A stretch of 64,000 nt of DNA from Rossellomorea aquimaris (GTDB lineage: Bacteria; Bacillota; Bacilli; Bacillales; Bacillaceae_B). The DNA lies in contig NZ_JXZC01000001.1 in the NCBI RefSeq assembly GCF_000935355.1, forward strand, positions 496,001 to 560,000, given 5' to 3'. Each line of letters starts with the position of its first letter. The stretch's first letter is position 1. A program made the position numbers and the translations under genes. The notes under the pieces are model-generated. The model ran no database searches. It saw only the letters and a list, made by a program, of their open reading frames with translations, and was not told the DNA's origin. Below, in pieces: positions 44,386 through 52,593 of this stretch.

Positions 44386-44697
44386 TTATGCGTAGCGGAG
44401 GCCGATCCTATTATTAAACGTCTGATTCTTATTTTTAAACACGAAGAAGTTATCTTTAAAATCAATCGTCAGTTCGTGTTCATAAGCATCTTCGAAGTCA
44501 TCGTCAACGATGAATTCTAAATGATCAGTTTGGATGATTTTTTCAGATGAATCAGTTTCTCTATTATCTATCACCTTAATTTCGTAAACATTATTAACTA
44601 TATCGCAGCTTCCCCGGTCAAGTGATAGCTGAATGATTTTGTCATCCGGAATTTCCTTTAGTTTTTCTATGGCAGTCTGTGTTAATTCTAAGTTCAT
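44386..44697 (-). CDS. HesB/YqkB-like iron-sulfur biosynthesis family protein
   Basis: 103 residues. Starts LELTQTAIEKLKEI and continues IIQLSLDRGSCDIVNNVYEIKVID, the HesB-like fold of the YqkB group, but it lacks the C-terminal Cys-Gly-Cys of true A-type Fe-S carriers (only one Cys remains). Fe-S transfer is therefore doubtful. Its ATG directly precedes the stop of the lipid kinase gene in overlapping register, with GGAGG in that gene's end, so the two are translationally coupled. Confidence 0.82.
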   Translation of the reverse strand: MNLELTQTAIEKLKEIPDDKIIQLSLDRGSCDIVNNVYEIKVIDNRETDSSEKIIQTDHLEFIVDDDFEDAYEHELTIDFKDNFFVFKNKNQTFNNRIGLRYA

Positions 44698-45597
44698 TTA
44701 ACATTCCTCCTGATCTGTAAATGGAACAAGTATGTCTAGATGCTGCTTTAGGTTTTCTATTGTGATTGGCAACTTATCTCCCTCGTCCCCATCGATATTG
44801 GCAATCATCTCATAGGTGGATGACGCTGTAAGCTTCGTGACTTTCATATAATGGACGTGTTCGCTTTCTGAAAGTTCTCCTGAAAGGATCTTTGGCAGTA
44901 GCAACAGAAAATGAGGCAGTGCAATGTCTTTGATGATAAAGACATGGAGCTTACCGTCATTCACTTTAGCCTCGGGTGCAATGGTTTCCATGCCCCCGAC
45001 AGAGTTTGTCAGGGCAACAAGCATGAGCAGCGCATCCCCTTCCCAGTCATGGTCGGAATGGACCTTGAGCTCGAACGGCTGCTTCTCCTTCATTTTCTTC
45101 ATTCCTTCTATTATATATGCAAGTGGACCGAGCTTCGACTTCTGTTCGACTGGTGTGGAGAACGATGCTTCTGCCAACGCGCCGACTGCGACAATATTAA
45201 TGAAGTATCGGTCATTGATTTTTCCGACATCGGTCTTCTGTACATGTTTTTGCTTGAATATGTCGATGGCATCTTCAGGGTCCATAGGAATCTTTAAAGC
45301 TCGTGCGAAATCGTTTACAGTCCCAAGCGGGATCAGACCAAATAGGGGACGGTGATCCTGTTCAGCTATTCCGTTGATGGCTTCATTGATTGTTCCATCA
45401 CCACCCATGGCTGCGACAAAATCAAACTTTCGTTCACATGCTTCCCTGGCGAAATCCATGGCATCCCCTTCGCCTTCCGTCATGCGCACTTCTGTTTTAT
45501 ATCCCATTTCGTTTATGGTCTCAAGAGCATGATCACTATATTCCTGACCTTTTTCCTTCCCTGAAGAGGGGTTGACGATTAGCATGGCTTGTTTCAC
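44698..45597 (-). CDS. Diacylglycerol kinase family lipid kinase (YegS/BmrU type)
   Basis: 299 residues from a GTG (AAAGGAGG upstream). Motifs: LIVNPSSGKEKGQ, the catalytic GGDGTINEAING, PLGTVNDFARAL, and the late IANIDGDEGDKLP that closes the active site. Phosphorylates diacylglycerol or a related lipid at the membrane. Soluble protein. First gene of a two-gene unit with the HesB-like protein. No evident link to spore formation. Confidence 0.9.
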   Translation of the reverse strand: MKQAMLIVNPSSGKEKGQEYSDHALETINEMGYKTEVRMTEGEGDAMDFAREACERKFDFVAAMGGDGTINEAINGIAEQDHRPLFGLIPLGTVNDFARALKIPMDPEDAIDIFKQKHVQKTDVGKINDRYFINIVAVGALAEASFSTPVEQKSKLGPLAYIIEGMKKMKEKQPFELKVHSDHDWEGDALLMLVALTNSVGGMETIAPEAKVNDGKLHVFIIKDIALPHFLLLLPKILSGELSESEHVHYMKVTKLTASSTYEMIANIDGDEGDKLPITIENLKQHLDILVPFTDQEEC

Positions 45598-45723
45598 ACC
45601 GATTTCCTCCTTTTAATATGTATACTGTATCTTTACCCTGATTTATAGGAGTGGAACCTTATGTCTGAATAAAATCATTGAAATTACTCACCAAAAAGAA
45701 ATGGAGAATTAACGTCATGAAAA

Positions 45724-45760
45724 AGAGACGCTAACCGAATATGATTTCCAGTTAGCGTCT
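45724..45760 (-). terminator. Terminator of collagen-like gene
   Basis: A 10-bp stem AGACGCTAAC / GTTAGCGTCT followed by TCTTTTTC on the minus strand, behind the stop at 45790. Confidence 0.85.
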
Positions 45761-45789
45761 TAGATGTCTCTTAATCTTAAAACCTCATA

Positions 45790-46875
45790 TTAATTAAGTT
45801 TTAAAATAGTCAATCCTGCACTATTAATAGGAGTATTATCGACATTACTAATGAGATTATCCGCTGTATGGCCAATGTTTCTAAGTTCTACTATTCCACC
45901 TGCTGGTATAGAAACAATTGTTTCTCCCTTGACTTGAAAAATCGAATCCAGGGTAACAGGAGCACTTGTGAAAATCCCCATCTGGTTACCATACCTGCTG
46001 GAGGTTACCATTGAGCCGTTTAAGAATAATGCGTATGCCCCTCCTCTACTAAATCCAATCTTTCCACCAGTAAACACGACATTATAGTTTATTATATAGT
46101 CTCCCTCGTTTACTACTATTATAGAAGTGCCGGTGTGAATAAAGTCGCCTGCAGAACTAATCCCAGTATGATTAAAAAAAACAGGTTGGTCAGGTATTAC
46201 GAGATCTCCACCAGTTCTATATACAGTACAGTACTTTCGACTGCAAGTGCATTCTCCTTGAAGACCTTGTACACCCTGTGGTCCCTGCTCTCCACGAAGT
46301 CCTTGTTCTCCTTGAGGACCTTGCTCTCCACGAAGTCCTTGTTCTCCTTGAGGTCCCGGCTCTCCACGAAGTCCTTGTTCTCCTTGAGGACCTTGTTCTC
46401 CACGAAGACCTTGTTCTCCTTGAGGACCTTGTTCTCCACGAAGACCTTGTTCCCCTTGAGGTCCCTGCTCTCCTTGAAGACCTTGTACACCCTGAGGTCC
46501 TGGTTCTCCTTGAGGACCTTGCTCTCCACGAAGACCTTGTTCTCCTTGAGGTCCCAGCTCTCCTTGAAGCCCTTGTTCTCCACGAAGACCTTGTTCCCCT
46601 TGAGGACCCTGCTCTCCACGCAGCCCTTGTTCTCCTTGAGGTCCCGGTTCTCCTTGAAGACCTTGTACACCCTGAAGTCCCTGCTCTCCACGAGGACCTT
46701 GTTCTCCTTGAGGACCCTTATCACCTTGTATAATCGGTACTGCTTGAGTCTCTAAATCTCCTTGAGCTGCTTTCTTTCCCCGTTTATCGCTTTTTTTCTT
46801 ACAGTCTTTATCCCTCTCATTTTGATCGCTTTTCCTCTTGGATTTATTACGCTTTTCTTCCCTTTTAGATGCCAA
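45790..46875 (-). CDS. Collagen-like spore surface protein (BclA-like layout)
   Basis: 361 residues from a TTG at 46875, preceded by AAGGTGAG at 5 nt. Order: basic N-terminus (residues 1-~60, Lys/Arg-rich), a short linker, then 53 uninterrupted Gly-X-Y triplets built from [15 protein letters not shown] and GVQ, a Cys cluster (ECTCSRKYC), and a ~140-residue C-terminal beta domain of C1q/TNF type ([34 protein letters not shown]) that should trimerise. No Thr or Ser occurs in the collagen part, unlike the glycosylated GPT repeats of B. anthracis BclA. No BclA-type N-terminal targeting motif seen. Sigma-K promoter upstream. Confidence 0.92.
   Translation of the reverse strand: MASKREEKRNKSKRKSDQNERDKDCKKKSDKRGKKAAQGDLETQAVPIIQGDKGPQGEQGPRGEQGLQGVQGLQGEPGPQGEQGLRGEQGPQGEQGLRGEQGLQGELGPQGEQGLRGEQGPQGEPGPQGVQGLQGEQGPQGEQGLRGEQGPQGEQGLRGEQGPQGEQGLRGEPGPQGEQGLRGEQGPQGEQGLRGEQGPQGVQGLQGECTCSRKYCTVYRTGGDLVIPDQPVFFNHTGISSAGDFIHTGTSIIVVNEGDYIINYNVVFTGGKIGFSRGGAYALFLNGSMVTSSRYGNQMGIFTSAPVTLDSIFQVKGETIVSIPAGGIVELRNIGHTADNLISNVDNTPINSAGLTILKLN
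46205..46715. repeat. Low-complexity DNA repeats encoding Gly-X-Y triplets
   Basis: Nine-base triplet units arranged in higher-order 18- and 36-bp copies ([16 protein letters not shown] blocks). Copies are nearly identical in DNA, so array length is expected to vary between strains. It also keeps the other frames open, giving spurious antisense ORFs. Confidence 0.85.
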
Positions 46876-46947
46876 TTTACTCACCTTCTTTTCATATATC
46901 AATATATTCCTATTAATCAAATGATGAATAACTAAACAGAATTACTA

Positions 46948-46975
46948 TAGTCTATGAGAATTATTGATAGTATGT
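46948..46975 (-). promoter_or_regulatory. Sigma-K-type promoter of collagen-like gene
   Basis: On the minus strand AC (46974-46975), 17 nt, CATAGACTA (46948-46956). Full match to AC-N16/17-CATANNNTA. Start codon 73 nt downstream. Confidence 0.7.
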
Positions 46976-47307
46976 GTAGACAAACATCCTGTGGTTCCAT
47001 AAATCAACGTTAGCCCTATACTATTTAAGCAATACTATAATATATTAGTAAGTTGCTATGAAGGATAAGAGGTACTTTTCAGTTGGGAGTTGAAGTGTTA
47101 CGGAAATCGGTATATAAGTGCGATAAATGAAATAGTTACAATCTTTAAATAGAGACGATTAGCAAAAGTAGCTTTTCGGCCTTTTTCACCAATCTCTTTA
47201 AAGAGCTCATTGTCTGTCGTGGGTGGGTTCTAGGAGTCTTTTATCTCACTTACCGCTTCTACCTAAACTCTTTTCTCCTTTATGAAATTTCAGCATTTGG
47301 CTCGGTT
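46976..47307. other. Divergent intergenic stretch
   Basis: About 330 nt between two sigma-K-type promoters. On the minus strand a short open frame reads DNELFKEIGEKGRKATFANR, vaguely like a KGG/GsiB stress repeat, but it has no start and no ribosome site. Nothing else recognised. Confidence 0.4.
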
Positions 47308-47335
47308 ACAAAAGGGGATCCATTTCCATACAATA
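47308..47335 (+). promoter_or_regulatory. Sigma-K-type promoter of kinase-like gene
   Basis: AC at 47308-47309, 17 nt, CATACAATA at 47327-47335. Full match to the sigma-K pattern; the -10 also fits sigma-E (CATACAAT) but no sigma-E -35 is present. Start codon 42 nt downstream. Confidence 0.7.
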
Positions 47336-47376
47336 TAAAAAACATAAATGTCTACCAAGTAAAGGGGTGATTACCG

Positions 47377-47931
47377 GTGGAAAAACTATTTAACGGAAAT
47401 TCAAAAATTACAAAGAAAGACCTAGCAGCCTTTGAAATGATTGGTGACGGGAAAGATGGAGAAATTTACAAGGTAGCAGATGACAAAGTTGTAAAGTACT
47501 TCTTTAAAGAAGAAACACATCAGCGTGAACTTGAAGCGATGCAAATAGGGCAGATTTCGTCCATTATGCCTCGTCTTTATGAATTCGGTGATAATTATAT
47601 TGTCATGGAGTTTGTTAAAGGAATATCCCTTGCCCGTCACATGAAACGAGAAGGTCACATTGATGAAGACATGACTAAAAAGATTTTATTCGTTCTGGAT
47701 GAGTTTAAGAGATTGGGCTTTACGAGATGGGATACAGAGGTTCGCCATATGTTAATGAATGAAGAAGGCGAATTCAAAGTGATTGATCACAAGCGGGCCT
47801 TTACATCTGATTCTCCTGTTCCAACCAAACTGTTCAAAGGGATGAAGAAATTTGGTTTAACAAGCGAGTTCCTTGAACATGTCAAGAATTTAAATCCAGA
47901 GCTCCATGATGCTTGGAAGAAACATAAGTAG
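47377..47931 (+). CDS. Divergent protein-kinase-like protein, possible pseudokinase
   Basis: 184 residues from a GTG (AAAGGGGTGATT upstream). Kinase landmarks: GDGKDGEIYKVADDKVVKYFF (glycine loop and ATP Lys), YIVMEFVKGISLARHM hinge, RWDTEVRHMLMNEEGEF catalytic loop and KVIDHKRAF in the DFG position. The loop keeps Asp but the metal-binding Asn is His, so activity is uncertain. The second metal Asp (IDH) is kept. Lies under a sigma-K promoter beside the collagen-like gene, thus a spore-formation role is likely. Related in type to the kinase at 14572. Confidence 0.82.
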   Translation: MEKLFNGNSKITKKDLAAFEMIGDGKDGEIYKVADDKVVKYFFKEETHQRELEAMQIGQISSIMPRLYEFGDNYIVMEFVKGISLARHMKREGHIDEDMTKKILFVLDEFKRLGFTRWDTEVRHMLMNEEGEFKVIDHKRAFTSDSPVPTKLFKGMKKFGLTSEFLEHVKNLNPELHDAWKKHK

Positions 47932-48058
47932 TTCCATACATGATGAAGGTCTCAGTAGAATATCATAAAGATGAAAACGTTCTTTCCTTTAACTAAGATT
48001 GGATAGGACGTTTTCAATGAAAGTGTTTAGGACAAGCACCTAAAAAATCCAAAAAAAT

Positions 48059-48092
48059 AGGGACAGTACTTTCCCTAAAAAGTACTATCCCC
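48059..48092 (-). terminator. Terminator of the 62-aa shared-domain gene
   Basis: GGGATAGTACT / AGTACTGTCCC stem followed by TATTTTTTTGG on the minus strand. Confidence 0.8.
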
Positions 48093-48116
48093 AGAACCGA
48101 TTTATTTTTCAAAAGA

Positions 48117-48305
48117 TTATACTTTTTTCACCGTTACCCTATCCAAATGAGTGAATAAAACGTCACCGTTACCGTTAGACCATACTAAATAATGATCTTC
48201 TGCTTTAATGAATGTTCCGTCGCAGTCAATTTTTTCTGCTCCGGACAAAACCTCGATTTTATCACCAAGCTTGAGTACTTTATTAAGTTTATCGGAAAAT
48301 CCCAT
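48117..48305 (-). CDS. Small stand-alone shared-domain protein (SH3/Sm-like), 62 aa
   Basis: GGAGGAGG ribosome site. The whole protein is one domain: LNKVLKLGDKIEVLSG, then GTFIKAEDHYLVWSNGNGDV and VTVKKV at the end. The strand pattern (short helix, LGD-turn, five strands) resembles the small-barrel fold of DUF2642/YuzF-type spore proteins, though I cannot confirm the family. The same domain occurs in the 48461 gene and inside the proteins at 48785 and 50130. One Cys. Probably a spore-coat component. Confidence 0.75.
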   Translation of the reverse strand: MGFSDKLNKVLKLGDKIEVLSGAEKIDCDGTFIKAEDHYLVWSNGNGDVLFTHLDRVTVKKV

Positions 48306-48407
48306 ATTTCCTCCTCCTTTCTATCTTGTGATTCATCAGTCTATATATTTATATTAAAAAATAAGGAATTTGATAGGGCTATTACCTATCATTTTTATTT
48401 TTTCGAA

Positions 48408-48441
48408 AAAAAAATGACTGGAGATCATCCAGTCATTTTTT
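48408..48441 (-). terminator. Terminator of the 68-aa shared-domain gene
   Basis: AAAATGACTGGA / TCCAGTCATTTT stem with long T run on the minus strand, behind the stop at 48461. Confidence 0.88.
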
Positions 48442-48460
48442 GTGTTTCTAAATAATGTCA

Positions 48461-48667
48461 CTAAACTTTACGAACAGTTACATTATTTAAATTAGAAGTG
48501 TTCATATGGCCGTCATCGTCAGCCCATACAACGAAGTTATCGCTTGCGTATACATAGGAACCCTCTTCGATTTCTTCGTCACCAGACAGGACCTCAATTT
48601 TATCACCTAGAGATAAAATTTTATTAAGAAAATCTGCCATACTACCATCTTTAAACAAATGAGACAT
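48461..48667 (-). CDS. Small stand-alone shared-domain protein (SH3/Sm-like), 68 aa
   Basis: AAAGGGGG ribosome site. A nine-residue lead (MSHLFKDGS) then the domain: LNKILSLGDKIEVLSG, YVYASDNFVVWADDDGHM, LNNVTVRKV. About half the positions are identical to the 62-aa neighbour, so they are tandem duplicates with separate terminators. Very acidic, no Cys, no signal peptide. No function known. Confidence 0.75.
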   Translation of the reverse strand: MSHLFKDGSMADFLNKILSLGDKIEVLSGDEEIEEGSYVYASDNFVVWADDDGHMNTSNLNNVTVRKV

Positions 48668-48784
48668 TATGTTTCCCCCTTTCGGTATTTACTCTATTTT
48701 TATGCTGAATCGCTAAATGCGTAAAGGCAGATAACTAGATTCCAAAAAAAAATTTCATTTTTAGCCATTTACTAGACTAACTAA

Positions 48785-49966
48785 TTATTCTTTATTTTCT
48801 TCTGACATCGAGTTGATAGGTGAAGGTTCCGGGTCATCCTCTATAGGGGCTTCCTCACCAATCAGTAAACCCTCATCTTGATTTCCATTCATTTCAACCG
48901 ACTCGTCTTCTCCTGACAAATCACCTTCATCATCTACCAGTGAAAGAGCCTGGTCCTCCTCTGAGGTCTCACTGTCTTCTTCTTCCGTGTTGACCTCATC
49001 TGATTTAATATCATTTTCGAAAGTCAACTCTTCAATGACAGGCTCTGCATCTGTTATCTCAGAATGATCTCCATCTGTGTCCAATTGCGTAATGTACTCA
49101 TTTTCCGGATTTGAAACACCAAAATCATCTTCTACATCTAAATTGATTTCCTCTTCCTTTTCACCAGATGAATGGTGTAATGATTCTTTATCAGAAGCAA
49201 GGAAATTCTCTAATGAGCTAATATCATCTTCGTTTATTTCATTTTCCCGGTGGTCTTGTAGTAGATTGAGATTCAACTGGGACCTTTCCTCAGTCTCAGG
49301 TTCTTCTTTTTCAAGCTTTACGAAATTCAGCACTTCTTCGTTAACGGCAGATTGTGCTTTTTTTACATCCTTTTTCCTTGAATCTTTTTCTTTACTATCT
49401 TTTTTTTCTTTCTTGTCTTTCTTGTCTTTCTTGTCTTTTTGCTTCTTATCGTTCTTTTTATCATCTTTCTGTTTCTTATCATTTTGTTTCTGGGTTTTCT
49501 TCCGCTTGGAGCCAATTTTCCTTATACTGATCTGGCCGCATAAATCTGTGAAATTGACATTAGCCTTATGATCCATCCAGATGAGGATATTATCGTAAGC
49601 TGCTACAAATGTTCCTCCGCAGCCAATCATTTCATCCTCAAAGAAAACTTCAAGATGATCTCCTAGATGGAACATTGAATTCAAGACCCCCTCGACGGAT
49701 TTACACGGTAGGCGGTCAAAATCATGATCTGAACAATGATCATGTGAACAAGGTTTTTCATGATCATCTGAACATTCGTCTTGATCATGTGGATCTCCTT
49801 CACAGTCCTCATCTGTTTCATGAGGATCTCCTATGCACAAATTCTCTTGCTCATCTGGATCTCCTGTGCACAACTCATCTTGCTCATCCGGATCTCCTTC
49901 ACAATTCTCTTCATCGTCATAATGGTCGTGATATCGTCTGGAGAGATCATCAAACTCATTTACCAT
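48785..49966 (-). CDS. Block-charged disordered protein with N-terminal shared domain
   Basis: 393 residues from the ATG at 49966 (AAAGGAG at 11 nt). Order: four 11-residue repeats with CxGDPxE core (Cys22, 33, 44, 55); Asp/His/Cys-rich stretch (60-82); the shared SH3/Sm-like domain (91-151: LNSMFHLGDHLEVFF, GGTFVAAYDNILIW, QISIRKIG); a Lys-rich block with few other residues (153-204, repeats of KDKKDKK type); then ~190 strongly acidic residues with Glu/Asp/Ser. Opposite charges in separate blocks suggest phase separation or binding to minerals, metal ions or polyanions. Divergent from the 50130 gene. Not recognised as a known family; probably a spore envelope scaffold. Confidence 0.8.
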   Translation of the reverse strand: MVNEFDDLSRRYHDHYDDEENCEGDPDEQDELCTGDPDEQENLCIGDPHETDEDCEGDPHDQDECSDDHEKPCSHDHCSDHDFDRLPCKSVEGVLNSMFHLGDHLEVFFEDEMIGCGGTFVAAYDNILIWMDHKANVNFTDLCGQISIRKIGSKRKKTQKQNDKKQKDDKKNDKKQKDKKDKKDKKEKKDSKEKDSRKKDVKKAQSAVNEEVLNFVKLEKEEPETEERSQLNLNLLQDHRENEINEDDISSLENFLASDKESLHHSSGEKEEEINLDVEDDFGVSNPENEYITQLDTDGDHSEITDAEPVIEELTFENDIKSDEVNTEEEDSETSEEDQALSLVDDEGDLSGEDESVEMNGNQDEGLLIGEEAPIEDDPEPSPINSMSEENKE

Positions 49967-50129
49967 ATGTGTTTCCACTCCTTTACATTTTGTCTACAAT
50001 TCATAATCAATATATGTATGTGAAAAAGGAATGTATAGCCTATTTTTGTGGTATTATCCCAAATTCCGCTCACTCTAACCGGGCTTTTGAATAGGTTATA
50101 AATAGAAACAGAGACGTGGAGTGAAGCAC

Positions 50130-52541
50130 ATGCCCAATTGTTATCTTTTTATAAATGAACATATTCTTCCAAGGATCTTTTCCTCCATTTATTACGATGA
50201 CTTTCTGATCCCTTGTCACAATCAATCCATCTTTGTGAGCTATCAAAAACACGAAAAAGAACATGTAACTTATTCTGCAGATCAAATGCAAAGTGCTGTT
50301 TATATTGATCAAACTCATGTTTCTCAAATCATACAAAGTATGATGAGCAGCTTAAACGTAAAAACTACTCATCAACAAACAACTGAGCGGCCTACCTTTG
50401 ACATCACTCTTCAAAATGAAGATCAACCCAGCCTGATTATCTCTCGAATATCTAAGCCTCATCGCCGTAAAAGACGTGGGAAATGCCCTCGGTTACTATC
50501 ACGTGAGGTTCAATCATTCGAAAGAATCAATTATATAGATCACAACAACAGTCTCCACCAATCAAAATATCAAGCTAATGCGCCACCAGTACGACATGTT
50601 CATAATAATCACTCACCCAATACCCGAGCTGACAAAGGTAAAAGTAAAGATGATTTTATCCAAAAGAAGCTTTGTCAGGAGAAGCCATCGAGAAAAGATA
50701 TTTATCAAACAGAACAAAAATCCTATACAAAGGGTCACTATGATCAATCGGTTAACGGTAAGATATCTCATGAGGAAAAAACAGACAATCATAAGGATCA
50801 TGAACTGAAAACTAAGTGTCCTACCGGCTCTTTAAAATCAGATGTACCAAATCAAACCTACACTGCTGGTTCATTCATTGAAAATAGTAAATGTGACTCT
50901 AATTTGATTGAAAAAGAAGAGAAACTAAGTTCAGTTCTTGATAATGAAATATTGGAAGATAAAAAAGAAGTGGATCTTCATTCCATATTAGAGAAAGATG
51001 AAGTGGCTAAAGACATTCCTAGCCACTCCTCGATAGAGAATGGTACCGACGTAATTCAACCGAAGAATTCGAACGGAAAATCAGACCCATACGCAGCAAA
51101 AGAAAATATTCCATCTAAAAAAATCCTACAAGAAAATGTAAAATCAAAATCTCCTACTGATTTTAATACCCTGGGAACGAATCCGCCGGCCAAAGAAGTG
51201 AAATACCATCTAAATCGCACTGATGTCAGTCCCAAAAAGATCGTTAATGAAGATGATAAAAAGACTGCAGAATTCAATTTCGATATCCTAATTTCTAATC
51301 CGCCTGCCAAAGAAGTGAAATATCAACTAAATCGCACTGATTTCCGACCCAAAAAGATCATTAATGAAGATATGAAAAAGGTTGCAGAATTTAATTTCGA
51401 CATCCTAAGCTCGAACCCGCCGGCCAAAGAAGTGAGATACCATCTAAAACGCACTGACTTCCGGCCTAAAAAGATCATTAATGAAGATAAGAAAAAGGTT
51501 GCAGAATTCAATTTCGATATCCTAATTTCTAATCCGCCGGCCAAAGAAGTGAAATACTGTCTGAATCGCACTGATTTTCAGCCCCTAAAAATTGTTAATG
51601 AAGATAAGAAGAAGGCTACAAGATTCAATTTCGACAACCTAAGTTCGAACCAGCCGGCCAAAGAAGTGAAATACCATCTAAATCGCACTGACTTCCGGCC
51701 TAAAAAGATCGTTAATGAAGATAAGAAAAAGGCTACAGAATTTCATTTCGATATCCTAAGTTCGAACCCGCCAGTCAAAGAAGTGAAATACCAACTGAAT
51801 CGCACTGACTCCCTGCCTAAAAAGATCATTAATGAAGATAAGAATACTGAAGTCAATTTCGACATCCTAAGTTCAAACCCACCGGCCAAAGAACTCAAAA
51901 AGGAAGTCAAATGTACTGAACACTCCCCTAAGGGAATAGCGAATGAAAAAATATCTACCACACCTACTACTGAAGCTCAATATGAAATTTTATACTCTAA
52001 GCCAACAGCTAAAGAAGTGAAATACCACCTTAAGCGCTCTAACGTCAAGCTTAATAAACTCATTAATGAAAAAACCAAAATTACCCGTAGTCCAAAAGAT
52101 AACAATTTCGAGATTCTAAGCTCTCACTCCAGAAATGTTGAAAACCAAGTCAAATACAGTCATAAATCAAAAACCACTGTAAAAGGCGATGAAAAAACGA
52201 CCAAAGAGCTCGAATTTGATACCACAAGCGCCAATAACTCATCTAATCAAACGAAAAAAGAACGCTCTTACCAGACTACTAATAAAAAGACTGGTAAACG
52301 AGTCCCTTCTACTCCTCATGACATGGATAAAGACGACTACTCGCATACAACGATCTTGAATAAATATTTCACACTCGGTGACAAAATCAATGTATATGCG
52401 GGAAGTAAATTACTTGCTCAGCAAGGAACATTTTTAACAGCCGGACCTGATTTCTTCATATGGATTGATGGTGACGGGTTTGTACGTTTACAAATAATCA
52501 GCGGTGGAATCAGCATTGGTCAAACGGCCAGGAATAAATAA
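50130..52541 (+). CDS. Long repeat protein with C-terminal shared domain
   Basis: 803 residues from the ATG at 50130 (GGAG at 8 nt; the frame could open at a GTG at 50121). Residues 1-~80 form a possible folded unit (PNCYLFINEHILPRIF, SQIIQSMMSSL). Then ~260 residues of His/Lys/Ser/Asn-rich disordered sequence with RKRRGKCPR. Residues ~343-633 carry 39-residue repeats with the core SSNPPAKEVKYHLNRTDF followed by PKKIINEDKKK. Residues ~740-803 are the shared SH3/Sm-like domain (LNKYFTLGDKINVYAG, GTFLTAGPDFFIWIDGDGF, GGISIG). No signal peptide or membrane segment. Divergent from the 48785 gene, with which it shares the domain. Likely a spore envelope linker protein; function unknown. Confidence 0.82.
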   Translation: MPNCYLFINEHILPRIFSSIYYDDFLIPCHNQSIFVSYQKHEKEHVTYSADQMQSAVYIDQTHVSQIIQSMMSSLNVKTTHQQTTERPTFDITLQNEDQPSLIISRISKPHRRKRRGKCPRLLSREVQSFERINYIDHNNSLHQSKYQANAPPVRHVHNNHSPNTRADKGKSKDDFIQKKLCQEKPSRKDIYQTEQKSYTKGHYDQSVNGKISHEEKTDNHKDHELKTKCPTGSLKSDVPNQTYTAGSFIENSKCDSNLIEKEEKLSSVLDNEILEDKKEVDLHSILEKDEVAKDIPSHSSIENGTDVIQPKNSNGKSDPYAAKENIPSKKILQENVKSKSPTDFNTLGTNPPAKEVKYHLNRTDVSPKKIVNEDDKKTAEFNFDILISNPPAKEVKYQLNRTDFRPKKIINEDMKKVAEFNFDILSSNPPAKEVRYHLKRTDFRPKKIINEDKKKVAEFNFDILISNPPAKEVKYCLNRTDFQPLKIVNEDKKKATRFNFDNLSSNQPAKEVKYHLNRTDFRPKKIVNEDKKKATEFHFDILSSNPPVKEVKYQLNRTDSLPKKIINEDKNTEVNFDILSSNPPAKELKKEVKCTEHSPKGIANEKISTTPTTEAQYEILYSKPTAKEVKYHLKRSNVKLNKLINEKTKITRSPKDNNFEILSSHSRNVENQVKYSHKSKTTVKGDEKTTKELEFDTTSANNSSNQTKKERSYQTTNKKTGKRVPSTPHDMDKDDYSHTTILNKYFTLGDKINVYAGSKLLAQQGTFLTAGPDFFIWIDGDGFVRLQIISGGISIGQTARNK
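51160..52040 (+). repeat. 117-bp tandem coding repeats (39 aa each)
   Basis: About seven close copies in register (for example the ATCCTA motif at 51285 and 51402, exactly 117 nt apart), then two or three diverged copies to about 52040. Copies differ by scattered substitutions, and one copy near 51850 is shortened by an internal deletion. Recent tandem amplification is likely. Confidence 0.85.
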
Positions 52542-52576
52542 GAAACAGACATTAGCCCTGTGCTAGTGTCTGTTTC
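52542..52576 (+). terminator. Hairpin after long repeat gene
   Basis: GAAACAGACATTAGC / GCTAGTGTCTGTTTC, a 15-bp stem with one mismatch and a 5-nt loop, immediately behind the stop. No clean T run, so termination may be partial. Confidence 0.6.
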
Positions 52577-52593
52577 GACAATATAGAAGGATA

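Noticed and set aside
29888..45597. Island as a phage or integrative element
   Set aside because: No integrase, transposase, terminal repeats or tRNA junction seen; the GIY-YIG protein is a small house-type member, not a homing enzyme.
46135..46755. Long plus-strand frames opposite the collagen-like gene (two overlapping ones)
   Set aside because: They are repetitive artefacts of the Gly-X-Y DNA repeats; no ribosome sites, and the composition is only Leu/Ser/Thr or Val/Leu/Glu patterns.
47150..47235. Minus-strand segment resembling a KGG/GsiB stress repeat
   Set aside because: Only one weak motif (KEIGEKGRKAT), with no start codon or ribosome site.
49077..49571. Plus-strand frame rich in Ser/Phe/Leu
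   Set aside because: Antisense shadow of the Lys/Glu-rich stretch of the 48785 gene.
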